A stretch of 64,000 nucleotides of DNA from positions 7,520,401 through 7,584,400 of the forward strand of contig OZ012700.1 of the NCBI GenBank assembly GCA_963942565.1, given 5' to 3'. Source of the DNA: Maea johnstoni (taxonomy: Eukaryota; Annelida; Polychaeta; Spionida; Magelonidae). The translations under genes were made by a program, and so were the position numbers. The stretch's first letter is position 1. Every line of letters begins with the position of its first letter. Positions 21,580 to 35,100 of this stretch are shown in pieces. A model generated the notes under the pieces. It worked only from the letters and a program-made list of their open reading frames with translations. It searched no databases and was not told the DNA's origin.

Positions 21580-24511
21580 TTAGATATTTTCAATGAGTCT
21601 TTTCGGAGGATTATGGGCTCGACTGGATCTCCTCAATATTGGAGTTATTGGCTGTTTCACTTGTTCAGCTGTCATTTCCCCATGGTGTTCGGTACTGCTT
21701 GGTCCTTGTGCCAATTCAGGATGTTTGTGATCAGCTGCTGGTAAATCATTTGCATCTTGCTCAACAGGTGGTGCTTGATTTGAGTTCATACGAATATCCT
21801 TCCTGTTTCGGCGAAATTCTGCTCCATCATCACACTTGATATTGTAAGAATGAGGGGCGACTTTCTCCAGTACAGTTCCTTTATTTTGCCATAGGTGTGT
21901 TGATTTATTGCGAATAAGAACTCTGTCTCTGGTCTGTAAAGGATTAAGTTCTCTGGCATGTTGATCATAGTACTGTTTTTGTTTGATTTTATTTTTATTT
22001 GAATTTTGAACGAAATCTTCAGATTCGGCAGTACTTAACAGAGAGGTGTTGATTGGCAGTGTTGTCTTTATATTCCTTCTCATTAGAAGCGTTGCAGGAG
22101 AGTGACCATTCTCTAGTGGAGTAGCACGGTAGGCTAGTAATGCTTTATAGAAATTTTGACAACTTTCTGTTGATTTTTTCAGCAGATTTTTGACTGTTTT
22201 CACTGCACTTTCTGCTAGTCCATTTGATTGTGGATGGTAAGGACTAGATGTAATGTGATTAAAGTCCCAATCCTGAGCAAATCTTTGAAATTCATCGCTA
22301 CTATATTGTGGATCATTATCACTGACTACAACATCAGGAATCCCATGCCTTGCAAATATGGATTCCATTCCATTTATGATAGCTTTAGCTGTAGTTGTTC
22401 TGAGGCTTATCACTTCTGGATAGTGCGAATAGTAATCTGATACTATCAGGTAATCATTTTTACCATGTCGGAATAGGTCTGTGCCTATCTTTTGCCATGG
22501 ACGCACTGGTATTTCATGTGGTTTCAGTGGTTCTGCTTGTTGCTTATCACTGAACTTTCGACAAGTGTTGCAATTTGAAACTATCATTGCTATGTCATTG
22601 TTCATACCGGGCCAATACATAACATCTCGCCCTCTTCTACGGCACTTTTCAATACCAAGATGTCCCTCATGTATTTTGTCCAGCATCATTTTACTCATAG
22701 AGCTGGGGACCACAAATTTAGATCCCTTAAGCATTATTCCATTTGCTACTGATAATTCACCTCTCACATGCCAATATTGGTGTAAATCACCAGGACAATC
22801 TCTTTTATTATCTGGCCAACCCTTCAATATGATATCTATCAGTTGAGAGAGCACAAGATCCTTAGCAGTTTCTGCTCTGATCTCATCCATATGTTTGTCA
22901 GAAACTGGCATTGTGCTTATCACAAAATCAACATGCACTTCAACTAGGTCCTCTGTGGGTGACTCTAGTTGTGATTGTTTATCAGTTGCTCTCGACAGTG
23001 CATCTGCTTTCACTAGATATTTGCCCGGAGTGTAAGATACTTCCAGATCATATTTCTGTAGCCTTAATAGCAATCTCTGTATCCTTAATAGGCAGTCATT
23101 TAGTGACTTCTTGAATATATTTACTAGGGGTTTGTGATCAGTTTCTGATTTCACCCTTGCCCCATATATGAACTGGTGGAATCGCTCACATGCAAATGTG
23201 ATTCCTAATAGCTCCTTTTCTATTTGAGCATACCTGGTCTCTGCATCAGTCATAGATCTTGATGCATATGCCACTGGCTTCCACTTGTCATCATGAAGCT
23301 GAAGGATTACTGCTCCTAGGCCATCCTTGCTAGCATCTGACGATATCATTATTTCTTTGTTTGGGTCATAGTATTGCAGCACTGGTTGAGTTGTTAATAA
23401 TTCTTTTAACAACTTCCATGCCTTCTCTTGTTTATCAGTCCATTCCCATTGGATATTCTTATCTAGCAGAATTCTCAGTGGTGCTGACTTAGTAGATAAA
23501 TCTGGTATCCATTTTGCTAAATAGGTAACCATACCTAAAAATCGCTGTATATCATGCTTGTTTTGGGGCCTTTCCATATTCATTATGGCAGATACCTTTC
23601 TTACATCAGGTTTTATGCCCTCATCTGTCAATATGTCTCCAAGAAAAACAAGCTGTTTCACGCCAAACTGACATTTTTCTTCATTGAGTCTAAGATTTGA
23701 CCTTCTAGATGCTTCCAGCACCTTTCGTAGGGATTTGTCATGTTCATCTTTATTTTTCCCCCATACAATGATATCATCCATTGATGTATCTACATTTTGT
23801 ATTCCTTCAAAAATCTCATGTACTGTTTTGTGGTACACTTCAGGTGCGGATGAAATACCAAATGGTAATCTGCAGTACCTGTAACGACCAAACGGGCTAT
23901 TAAATGTACAGAGGTAGCTGCTTTCCTCATTTAGGTTTAACTGCCAAAACCCTTGTGAAGCATCTAGTTTGCTAAAGTATTTAGCCCCTGCGAATTTTGC
24001 CATTATTTCTTCTCTTGTCGGAAGTTTGTAATGTTGGCGTTTTATTGCTTTATTCCGATCCATTATATCTAGGCATACTCTAATATTGCCAATTTTCTTT
24101 TTTTACAATGACCATAGAACTCACCCAGTCAGTTGGTTCATCAACCTTGGCAATAACTTTCAACTTTTCCATTCTGTCTAACTCTTCTTTGAGTTTGTCA
24201 TGAAGTTTGAATGGAACTTTTCTACAGGCATGAGCTACAGGTGTAACAGATTCATCAATTACAATTTTATGCTCTCCTGGTAGATTTCCTAGCCCTTTAA
24301 AAACATCACTGAACTCTGTCAGTAGTGTTTCATATTCACTACTAACGTTGCTGTTAGCTAACTCAAGCTTTTCATGTGCTGCCCGCCCTAGTAGTGGCTG
24401 TGTGCTTCCTGGCACTATAAAAAATGCTATATTATGTTTTTTCATTTCATGTTTCACAGCTAGCATGCATTTTCCTTTAACTGGGATTTCACTCTTATAA
24501 TATCCCTTCAA
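21580..24511 (-). pseudogene. Fossil gypsy pol region (RT, RNase H, integrase)
   Basis: Read on the minus strand, the region shows in order a reverse transcriptase palm with a DD box (MDDIIVW), an RNase H start (DASKDGLGAV), an HHCC integrase finger (HEGHLG...CNTC) and the DDE integrase core (GTDLF, SDNDPQY, PYHPQSNG). The order RT-RH-IN assigns it to Ty3/gypsy. It is part of a broken element and is not expected to serve the host. Confidence 0.9.
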
Positions 24512-25447
24512 CCTCTCCTTTGTAGCATGAATTTTGAGGCGATTCTTAAGCTTTTTGTAGTCAGATTCAGATGGCCAGTTTCCTCTATAGCCCCTTTACT
24601 TTGGCTATAGTTTACCTTTGACCCCTTATGAGTAGGCCTATATTGTCGGGACTGTCTGATGGCATTTATCTCTGAGGCACTTTCACCTCGTAATTCACTA
24701 GCTTGTGTCTTGACAAGCTCTGCAGATTTACAAATCTGTATTGCCCTTTCAAGTGACAGGTTATTTTCCCTTAATAGCCTCTCCCTAACACTATCACCTA
24801 TTATTCCTACCACTAGTCTATCCTTTACTAGGGACTCTTCTAACTCTCCAAACTCGCAGCTTTTACTGAAGTTTTCAGTCCAGTGACAAACTGATCAACA
24901 CTCTCCATTACTTTGAACTGCCTTCATAAAATGAAATCGTTCAAGAGTAAGATTCTTTTTTGGGGTACAGTACTTGTCAAACATGTCGATTACCTTATCA
25001 TAGACCATGGCTGTACTTTGACCATCTTAGGTGTCAAACTTGAAGGTGTCATATACATCTTGGGCTTCCTCTCCCATTATGTGAAGTAGCAACGAGGTTT
25101 TTGTTTGGTTATCGTTATCTGCTCCTCCTGTGGCATTCAAATATATTTCAAATCTTTTCCTGAATTTTTTCTAATTCTCTGCCACGTTCCCTGAGAACTG
25201 TAATGGAGCTGGTGGATGTAGTTTATCCATCTTTAGTTCCATTAACAATAGTTCTACTCACAGTTTGGTGATTGTATATGTCTTACAGCTGATCACATTT
25301 CCTTATCCACTGTTCCTTTTATTAGTCCTTGGATATGTGGTAGGCCTGTTTTCTGCAGTCCTTCTCCAGTCCTGATCAACATTTGCTATAGTTCCTGTTG
25401 TTCATAGCAGTGTGATATTTTCTTGACATATCCCACTTCTGACACCA

Positions 25448-25690
25448 TGTTGCGTTGTCAGGTATGACAGAAGACTGCTTAATAATCTAAGTAGCAATGT
25501 ACTTTATTAGTGAAGTGTACTACATCATGTTTGTGTCTGGTCTGTCTTTTACTGTCGGTTAACTTGCTTTATATGTAATTCTAATGTCACTAAGTGCCGA
25601 GTGATATTGGATCCTGGGAGAGTCTGTTCTGAGAACTACTTAAATTACTTAGTAATAAGATAAGGAACATATGCCTGTGCACTGGCTCTT
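25448..25690 (-). repeat. LTR of the gypsy fossil (right copy, incomplete)
   Basis: It starts with the same TGTTGCGTTGTCAGG as the left copy and follows it, with scattered substitutions, to about 25690, where similarity stops. Confidence 0.8.
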
Positions 25691-26460
25691 TAAACGCTGA
25701 CCTTATAAGTAATATCATATATCATTACAGTAAGTATACTATATAAGTTATGTTTACTATATATACTATAATACTGTAGAATTGGACATGATTCCAAGCA
25801 TGTAATCAATCCGAATTTACTGAATTAGAAAATCTTGGTATAATCAAATTTGGATTAAAGTTAGCCCCCCATCTGTGTAAATGTATGAAATGACTGTTCG
25901 GTGAAATTAAATTTGGAAAGGTCATCTTTGGTAAAATTAGGTATATTTGCACCCTGGATTAATTTCCTATTCTACAGTAAGCAGTTAGTTACTGTATGAG
26001 GATGGAAATGCTACAACCATGGAGTTAATACAGAGCACTATAATACATACTTATTGTCTTACATCGCTAATGCTCTCCTCGGGGTGCAAATTGCTCTATG
26101 CATTGGAAATTTGTGAAAAATATTGCATTGCAATAAAAAGTGACCTGAAAATCAATCAAAGAAATGTATCAGTTGTGGAAAGTCTGAATTCAAGATATTG
26201 ATAAGTCAACTCTACATTCCTGAGAAATAATAGCAGTCACAAGTGGCTTTTAATAACTTAAGATTGTATGAGTCAAATGTTGATTTATAATAAACATCTG
26301 CAAGATAAATGCTGCATTGTTCTAGTATTTTTAAGTGCAGTTCCTGGAACTGCATTACCTAACCATGTTTTCTGTTCTTACACACCGTCTTCCAGTGTTT
26401 CTGGAGTTTTATGATGCTATGTTTGGCGATTTGGCTCGTGGCCCCCCTAAATATCTTAAG
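25691..26460. other. AT-rich stretch, nothing recognised
   Basis: I see no gene or repeat here; short open frames have no recognisable similarity. Confidence 0.5.
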
Positions 26461-26462
26461 TA

Positions 26463-27001
26463 CCGTAATTTTGCTTGTATAGGACGCACTTTTTTACAAA
26501 AAATTCACACTCAAATCGGGGTTGTGTCTTATACTTAAAGCTAGAAATCTAGGTAGTTTTACATCGAGTCCCCAGGTCACACGGAGATCCGAAATCGATG
26601 ACCCTGAATGCAACTCTAGCTTGATTCAGCGAAACAGGTGGGTTATTTCACTTAATTACAATTATACTGCGGCAAAGACAATGCCTATCAATGCCCGCCG
26701 CAGCACCTACAAATTGTACTTACAGTATACCACTCCCCATTAGAATGTATTGATTACAATGAATATCATCTCTAGGACAATTGGTAATGGACACAGTGAT
26801 GAGCATTGATGTCACATTTCACTCATCTCGAAAAGCTTTTTACTAGTTTTCTAGCGTTATTCATGAGGAGTTGAACTGCCAAAATATTTTCGAAAAGGGG
26901 GTGCGCACTATACACAGAGTTAAGGTCTATACATCATTTTTAAGGCCTGAACAAGGGATGCGTCTTATATACGGGTGCGTCTTATACACACGAAATTACG
27001 G
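26463..27001. mobile_element. Mariner/pogo-type MITE, TACCGTAAT family (copy A), 539 bp
   Basis: The borders read TA-CCGTAATTTTGCTTGTAT and ATACACACGAAATTACGG-TA. Sub-terminal GGACGCAC and GGTGCGTC are also inverted. A TA target duplication (26461-26462, 27002-27003) fits the Tc1/mariner/pogo group. Related elements with CCGTAT or CCGTGT ends lie at 33227-33788 and 42654-43049. Confidence 0.75.
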
Positions 27002-27370
27002 TAATGTGTGTGCATTGGTCTGAATGTGTACCTTCTCTAATATCCATGTTGTAACTCTTTTTATGGTTGCGTAATCAAGCTTTTTTCTGATATCTCCAGG
27101 CTCTCTTTTGCTGCTGGTTGTGCCTTTTTGTTGGCTTTTCCCCATGGGGTTTATTGCATTAGGTGCAGCTCATTCATCGGTAGCTGCTTATGTCTGCTGA
27201 GGTTAGCCGTCTGCCAGATGTGCATTGATCTTCACAGGCACCAAGCCGACATCCTTTTGAAGGTCGTCATGTCCTATATGATGATTACCATGTATCAGGG
27301 ATGTGACAAAGTATGTACACTGTTCCTCATTCCACTGGAGTGCCTGTAGGAACTAGGGTCAATGTGTGCT

Positions 27371-28830
27371 TTATCCTTGTTGAAGTAGAACCATCTCAAG
27401 ATTGGCCGCTTCCTGAGCGTCAAGAAAGTCCACACACATTACAGTAGCCATCTGAAAGCGCAGGCTCATTTTGCTGCACATTTGTAGCATGTCTTGCATG
27501 ATTGCTATTACTCTAAGGTCTTGCAGTATGTTCACCACAAAAGTCGCCCTTCCCTTGACCTGGACTATTGCTTGGCCAGGCCCAGTCTGGGACACATGTT
27601 CGAAATGGGCTAGGATCACAGAATAACTCTGCATGAGTTTGTCTGTGGCCTTTGAGATGTGCGGTACCCAACTGGTTCCTTGCATGCAAGATGTTTTATC
27701 ACCTCATCCATTGAATTGTCCTTAAGTTCTCTCAAAGCCTTTTGAGAGTACTGGTAGTGCCTATGCACCTTTTGGAGAATGCCCTGAATGATGCCCATCT
27801 ACTGATTTTTACAACACTATAAACTCCTAATTCTAGCTGATGGGCGATACGTTTTGGGATGACAACATAGCCACTATCCTCATCTCTAAGCCTGCATGGT
27901 GCCAACACTGATCACGCTGCCAAGATTTATTGGGCAACATCTGAGCCAGGGCCTATAAGCTCATCCCTCCATCTAGGTTCTTCTCTGTCGAGAACTGCTT
28001 TAACAGCTTGGATTACATCCTTCGCATGGGCATGTTTACAGTCCTCAAGGCCAGCAAAACTTGCCGTATCCTCCTGTCTTTTACAATTCCAATGTTGATG
28101 ACCTCTCTACTACACTCACAGAACAATCAGTTACCCCATCAAAAATCACTGTCAACATGTCTGCTTCGTTTACAGCAACCCTGGGTTCTTCACAGACTGA
28201 TTCAGCCAGGTAGTGGGTCAGTCTTAAAAAGATTAGAATATTTTTCAACATGTGCGTTTCAATGTTGAAACACTAGGCCAAGGCGGATCCCAGTTGGGAT
28301 GTGCGGTACCCATCTAGTTCCTTGCAGGTGAATAGGTTTTATCACCTCATCCATTGAATTGTCCTTAAGTTCTCTTAAAGCCTTACGAGAATACTGGTAG
28401 TGCCTATACACTTTTTGGAGAATGTCCTGAATGATGCCTATCCATTGATTTTCTTTGACTACAGTATAAACTTATAATTCTAGCCGATGGGCGATACGTT
28501 TTGGGATGACAACATAGCCACTATCCTCATCTCTAAGCCTGCATGGTGCCGACACTGATCACGCTGCCAAAATGTATTAGGCAACATCTGATCCAGGGCT
28601 TATAAGCTCATCCCTCCATCTAGGTTCTTCTCTGTTGAGAACTGCTTCAACAGCTTGGATCACATCCTTTGCATGGCCATGTTTAAGGTCCTCAAGGCCA
28701 GCAAAACTCTTCAAAAAACCCTCCCATCTTATACAATTCTTGTGTAGACAATCTCCACTTCACTCACAGAACAATCAGTTGCCCCCTCAAAAATCACTGA
28801 CAACATGTCTGCATTAGATTCATGATTATG
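27371..28830 (-). pseudogene. hAT-derived ZNF862/KIAA1586-like relic, in two direct copies
   Basis: Minus-strand frames read a coherent protein piece by piece: DMLSVIFEGATDCSVSEVE at about 28800, GLEDLKHGHAKDVIQAVE, YQYSRKALRELKDNSMDEV, LQGTRWVPHI, then HFEHVSQTGPGQA and VKGRATFVVNILQDLRVI. The GATD...EVEIVY and GTRWVPH blocks are characteristic of the hAT-derived ZNF862/KIAA1586-like proteins found in many animals. A segment of about 520 bp occurs twice (about 27660-28175 and 28304-28822, offset ~644 bp), with stops in both copies. One copy stops just after the GTRWVPH block; the other continues. So this is a decayed and tandemly duplicated fragment, not an active gene. I cannot decide whether it came from a host gene copy or from a transposon. 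Confidence 0.65.
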
Positions 28831-31190
28831 AACACGTATGGTTTTTTTTATATTTTATCTAGGTACACATTGGTGTAAAAGCAAATGTAATTTTTGTAGA
28901 CCTCATCAAGTCTGGCCAGTCTAGGAACTGGTTGATTAGTCTAGCGACTGGCAAGGTAGTCTAGGATAAGGAAATTTTTTAATATTGTGTATTTCACAAA
29001 TATATTTCATTGTGAATAATATGAAATGATATATTCTGTGGTTTTTGTGTAGCAGGACTAAGGATAGGATAAGACATTGCCCCACATAGCTGTTATTCTA
29101 ATATATTTTATTTTTAGTAAATAGTTATTAAATATTTTTTTCAAATAAAGTTCAGATTGTCTGAAAGCTTTGTTGAAACCTATTCCTTCCTTCTTTTGTT
29201 CTCTGTTTTTGTCATATCTATGTTGTTCAGATAGTCTTTTCTTTTTGCATCATCAGCATCCTTCTCATTCCCTTTTCTTTTGAAAAAGCCAAACTTTGAG
29301 AAGTCTACATGTTTAGTAATTGCTGCAGAAGCTTGTGGCAGAAATTCACGTTAAACAATAATGTGAATCATGGAAGATTATTTACTTTTGAATGTACGTT
29401 CTGGAGGAAGGGGTTGTCCTGGTCAGTAAAAAGGTATTACTGGTGTGGTCATGTCCATTTTTTACAGCATGCAATGTTTTGAAGGAAAGTCTAACTTTGA
29501 TAAGAGATAGAAAGAATTGATCTAAAAGGGGCAAATTTTTCTTGCGAATCCAGAGTGTGCGGATCGTTTTCTCTGCACATTTTCGCACCAATCCTTTGTT
29601 TATTTTGCAAGTTTGGTCGCTTTCCAGTTTCACTGACTATGCATCCTAAATACAGGCATATATTTGTAAGCAGAATATGCGGGAAAAGGTGACCACGTGA
29701 CTTCACTGATAACCATTCAATTTATCTTTTTCTCACTTTAAAACGTTCCATTATGATTATCTGCCATTAAAATGTTGTATTCCTGGATTCGTGACTGTCA
29801 ATATGCTCTTCATGTTGGCCATGTAATGGAACAAATTACTTGTCGATGAAATTGGAATAACATACTCAGTTTTTATGTTACATCCAGGGGTAGGGGGTAG
29901 GTAATCAACTTTTCTTGAAAGTTTAGGGAGATTGACCTATTTCTTCTCCACCTGATGTGCTGTCTAGGACGTCCTGTCTCTGCACAACTTTGCATGTCCT
30001 ACCAAAATATTACACCCTCAATCCAAAATCTTTTGAATTGAGTCTCTATGGATTTGGCTCCAACTTCGTGGCTGTAGGTTTTAGTTTGTTAAAGATACTG
30101 ACGATTATAGCATAAACCTAATCCAGTGTAGAACTGTAGCATTTTACTGTCATTTGAAAAGCGGCTGAGGGAGAATTCTGACTGCAGAGAAAGATTTTCA
30201 ACCTTTCCAATACAGTTGGCTTCTAATGTCAATGTGTTGTCAGTGTGTTAATTGTCAGTTATATAACGTCAGTCTGATGTCGAACTGATGTCAGGTTATC
30301 CATCTCTTCATTTCAAATTGCAAATGTCAACTCATTCTTTGGTAATAGATTACAGATTTCACCAGATTCTTCGGCGAAATAGTTAAAAGTTGCTTTAAAG
30401 TGTCAGTGTTTAAATCATAATTTAATACTGCTGTCAGGACACTGAATTTGATGATTTAAAAATCATATTTTTTATATATTTAGTTGCCTGATCGATATCT
30501 GACATAACACTGACATTAACCTGCCTTAAGCGGTATATCATTGTTTTCAGTTTGATATCAAACCTGACAACACACTTACTCTAAGCTGGTATTACGTTGG
30601 TTTCTAACTGAAATAGGCTGGCACTAAACTGTTAGGTCTGGTAACAGACGACTAACACACTGAAAAACACATTGGATGCACTATGACGATACACTGACAA
30701 TAAACTGGTAACACACTGCCAATACACTCTTTTTTCGTAAGAGTCTTAATGGTTACCGTTAGCTCCCCCCCCCCCTTAAACTTTTCGTACTTGCATGAGA
30801 TACTTATCCATTACTTGTGCTGCGAGACAAGTGCTGCAAAGAAGAGAATAATGGAGAAAGTAGTTCTCCTACAGGAATAGATAGGTCCACTGAGACAATT
30901 GTAAAGTGGCCATGACTTTTATTTTTTCAACATTAGCTTCCATCTTTTCATATCTGATATGAGATCTGTTGTATCATTCTTTAACTTTCAAATTGTGACA
31001 TTACTCAGATTTATCCACAAGTCAACTCCCACAGTTTGAACCTTTAACAAAAACAGTAAAAAATGACTGACTTGAGATCATGAAAGACCAAATATTGGCA
31101 AGTAGTATTGGTTCTGAAGTCTTCACTATACACTGAATTTCAAACGGAGTAATAGACCAGACCTGCCTAGTCTGGTACTGGTACTATATA
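28831..31190. other. No gene seen; degenerate inverted repeat near 30.2-30.7 kb
   Basis: From about 30220 to 30300 motifs like GTCAGTGTGTTAATTGTCAG recur. From about 30500 to 30740 their reverse forms (CTGACAACACACT, CTGACAATAAACTGG) appear. This looks like an eroded inverted repeat with short sub-repeats. A 14-base C tract lies near 30765. Confidence 0.4.
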
Positions 31191-31194
31191 GTTA

Positions 31195-31688
31195 CGCCAG
31201 TGAGTTACAGTCAGAAAAATTCTTCAACTGTATTATTTTCATAGAAATATCATAAAAACAACAAAGGCATAATTAGAGTCCATGACTGGACAGAGGCTGC
31301 CAATGAAGAAGACCTAACATTCAACTTATTATCAAACTAGGTCTGTTAGAGTAAGACTCTAACACTGTAATTGAATCATCAATCAGCTTTGACTTTTTGT
31401 CAGTGAATGACCAATAACTGGACAGGCAGCCAGTTAATTTAGAGAACCAAACATTAGCATTTTAACATAAAAGTAAGACTGTAATTGAATTACTGTCAAT
31501 TTCTCTTCCTTGGACCTTGATTGTCCTAAGTAGATAATACCGTAGAGGTATGCCGATAAGTTACAGTCAGAAAAATTCTTCTACTGAAGTATTTTCATAG
31601 AAATAATATCATATGAACAACAATTGACGAATTAGGGCCAATAAATGGACAGAGGCAGGCAGTGAAGAAGAGCAAACATTCAACTTTT
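31195..31688. repeat. Diverged ~355 bp tandem repeat split by later insertions
   Basis: AGTTACAGTCAGAAAAATTC starts a unit at about 31203 and again at about 31560. The second unit stops at 31688 where a MITE and then the foldback element begin. Its missing remainder (TTGAATTGTCAATT..., CTTGGACCTTGATTGTC) reappears at about 36165-36340 on the far side, so the insertions landed in the second unit. Confidence 0.75.
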
Positions 31689-31691
31689 TAA

Positions 31692-32094
31692 CCCTTGTCA
31701 TGCTAGACCCCCAAATGGGAGAACCTATCCCCTGGGACCAGGGATATTATTGGTCTACTCACCAAATCAGAAGGAGTTAATATATTTCTATTACTGTTTC
31801 AATAATGTGCTTCACAAACTGAAATAGAAACATAGTAAAGGGTAAAACCTTGATATCTAGTATAATTCAATACCCCTTAAATGCCTTAATCTACCTATGT
31901 AGTTTCTATTTTGGTAAGTGCAAGGGTACCTAAAGACCGGATATATCCGTTGTTGGTCACACAGGCAAGATATGTAGCACAGGATATATCCGGTGTTGGT
32001 CACAGGCAAGATATGTAGCACCGGATATATCCGGTGTTGGTCACACAGGCAAGATATGTAGCACCGGATATATCCGGTGTTAGCAAAAGCAGGG
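31692..32094. mobile_element. TTAA-flanked MITE carrying a minisatellite
   Basis: The borders are TTAA-CCCTTGTCATGCTAG and AGCAGGG-TTAA (TTAA at 31688-31691 and 32095-32098). From about 31935 it holds roughly 3.5 copies of a ~44 bp unit (GGTGTTGGTCACACAGGCAA, GATATGTAGCACCGG), each with the palindrome CCGGATATATCCGG. The inverted ends are short, so the family is uncertain. Confidence 0.6.
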
Positions 32095-32118
32095 TTAATA
32101 TGAATTCAAATGTGTAAG

Positions 32119-35100
32119 TAGTCCAGTCAAATTATGAAATACCTAGAACAAATTGCTACAGAAAGTTTTTTTGCTTTGACTGGTTCATTGGACCTAGATG
32201 AACATCATATCAAAAGTTTCCCGAAAGTTACCCCCTCTAAGGGCCCTAATTTGCATAAATTCAAAATGGCCAATATGCAAAATTTGACAATTCACAGATT
32301 TCAGGGCCTTGTATTTCCATCAACTAACAATCACACATCAGTTAAATTTACAGGTCTGAATTAGTATGTTATATAGATGCTGTAAACAGAAAATATAATT
32401 GTAATATTGACCGTTTGGTCAAATATGGTCATTTGAAAATGGCCATCTGACCTCGAATCAGAACCATTTGGTTATTCACATCAATGATTTTAGGGCCTTG
32501 TATTTTCTGACATAACAATCACCCAGGAGTTAAATCCTAATATCTGAATGTGTATGTTATATAGATGCTGTAAAAAGAAAATATAATTTTAATATTGACC
32601 CTTTGATCAAATAAGGTCATTTGAAAATGGCCATATGATCTTAGATAAGGAGTGTTTTGGTTATTTGGTACCAGTTTGGGGGACCGCATAACGTGGTACC
32701 ATTTTGGGGGACCACCAATAACCCTTATATTTTGAAAGCCCTGGAACCCCTCTTCAAGTCCCTGCATGATGGACATCTGCATCCGGTAGCTGTTTTGAGA
32801 TATTGACCACCCAAGGTTCTTGTAATGTCCCTTTTTTATGCCCAATTGGACAATTCACTGATTTCTGGGCCTTGTATTTCTTGGACTAACCATCATATAG
32901 CAGTGATATCATTAGGTCTCAATGAGTATGTTACATAGATGCTGCAGAAAGAAATGTTTATTTTAGTATTGGCCCGTTGGTCAAACAAGGTCATTTGAAA
33001 ATGGTCATTTGACCTTCGCTAAGGAGAGTTTCGATTGTTCACATCACAGATTTCAGGGCCTTGTATTTTCTGAACTAACAAGCATATGGCAATTAAATCC
33101 TCAGGTCTAAATCAGTATGTTACATAGATGCTGTAAACATAAAATATAATTATAATATTCCCCCTTTAGTCAAACAAGGTCAATTAAAAATGGCCATTTG
33201 ACCTTAGATACGGCGCATTTTGGTTACCGTATTACCTCGCGTACACCCCACACTTTTATACAGTGCAGTACCTATGTCAAGGAGGGGGTACGTGTTATCA
33301 ACAGGTACATAAACCAGAACTTTTTCACATCGATGCCACGGATGCGGGGACATGTAGGGCAGGTTTGGAAAACACCATTTAAGTACCCTACGGCATATCC
33401 ATCCATATTTGGATTTTGATTACGTAATAATTAGGGGATAAAAGGGCCTTGGGAGGGTGAATTGAAATTGATGCAGATAAACCAGGGGAGCAGATTTGGC
33501 ACGAGCTGTTGTTTGCTCTTTTGACGAGTGATGTCAACAAATGGGCACAAATCAGTATCAATTACAATATACCATCACAAACCCTTATCAAATTGTGTCC
33601 TGTTTATTTGTCCTAGACTCGCTCCTCTCAGCTGAAAGACCAGGGCAGACATATAGCTCTCTGCACTTAATGGCTGGCCAACTCCCCCTGCGTATTATAA
33701 ACGGGGAAAAGTATTTTACATAAGGAGAGGGACTTGGTGACGGGGTGCGTCTTATCTAGGGGTGCGGGTCGTACGCTGGGTAATACGGTACTAGTATTTT
33801 TTCAATTTTCAATGGCAAATTTCTCAAAATGTACTTAACCTAGATTAACAATATTTCAGAGCTATGCAAGTATAGAGTAGGGATACTGCCAGGGGAGATG
33901 GCCCTTTCATGACAATTTTTAGTCAAATAGGGCCATCTGAAAGTACCTGTTTCACCATGATAAATGGTTCGGTTGATTTTATCAGTTTTTGCAGATCAAT
34001 ATGTCTTAGATGTATTATATATTTGATACTGTTTATACCCTCACATAATGTATCATGGTACCTGTTAAAAGTTCTGATACCAAACTACTTTGTCCAAAAA
34101 TCGCTGAATGCGACCAATTGGTCAAAAATTTGGATCCAGTCCATAGAGTCACTTTCAAATTTCATTTTTGATAAGAAGAATGACCAGAAATAAACCATAC
34201 TTCATGCTTTTAGATATAGCCCTCAAAAAACTGGTATAGTAAGTTGTAAGATATAGACCTGCATAAACTGAAAGAATAGCCAAAATGTATCTTTTTATGA
34301 TGAAACAGGTACTTTCAAATAACCCTATTTGACTACCCCTATACATTATGCCTATTGTATACTTGCATTGCCCTGAAAATATTGTTTATCTAGGGTTAAG
34401 TACTGCAGACATTTAATTCCTGCAGCAATCAAGAGGATGTCTGCAAGTGCCTGGTTGTACAAACACCCATGGATAACATGTCAAAAAGTAAGCCAAGGAC
34501 ATCATTGACCAACGTAGCTTGTGATTCAAAGCTACTTTCAGTTGTGAGGTCATACATGCCCAGGAAAGTGGGTGGCAATCAGGGGTACAGTTGTGTATTG
34601 TGTTGTGCACAGGCTGCCCATGCATTTAATGCAAGAATTAAATGTTGGCACGGTACATTTAGAGCAATTAGCTCCTTCTCTAAGGTAAAAAGACCATATT
34701 CAAATGACCGTATTTGACCAAAGGGTCAATATTTAAATCGTATTGTCTTTTTACGACATCAGTGTAACAAACTTGTTCACACCTGAGGATGCTGTATGAT
34801 TATTGATTACGTCGGAAAATACAAGGTCCTAAAATCTGTGATGTGAATAACCAAAACTCCCTTTAGCAAAGGTCAAATGGTCATTTTAAATGACGTTAAT
34901 GACCAAAGGGTCAATAGTAAAATTGTATTTTCTTTCTGCAGCATCTATGTAACATACATCTTCAGACCCAAGGATTTAGCTACTATATGCCTGTTAGTTA
35001 AGGAAATACAAGGCCCTGAAATCTGTGAATTGTCCAACTTGGCATACAAAGGGACATACCCGGTACTAGTACCTTGGGAGCTCAATATCTCAAAACAGCT

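Larger units (their letters stand above)
21018..25690 (-). mobile_element. Ty3/gypsy LTR retrotransposon fossil
   Basis: This is a minus-strand element bounded by related LTRs (21018-21564 and 25448 to about 25690). Inside the left LTR lies a purine-rich tract (AAAGAAAAGGGAG on the minus strand). Inside the right LTR is a primer-binding-like TGGTGTCAGAAGTGGGA. Between them are recognisable gag-side sequence, reverse transcriptase, RNase H and integrase domains in the Ty3/gypsy order (21580-24813). The polyprotein resembles the K02A2.6/Mag-like gypsy group common in marine animals. The shared LTR parts differ at roughly 4% of sites by eye, suggesting a moderately old insertion. The copy is broken, with at least three breaks and an incomplete right LTR. 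It is treated here as a fossil. Confidence 0.9.
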
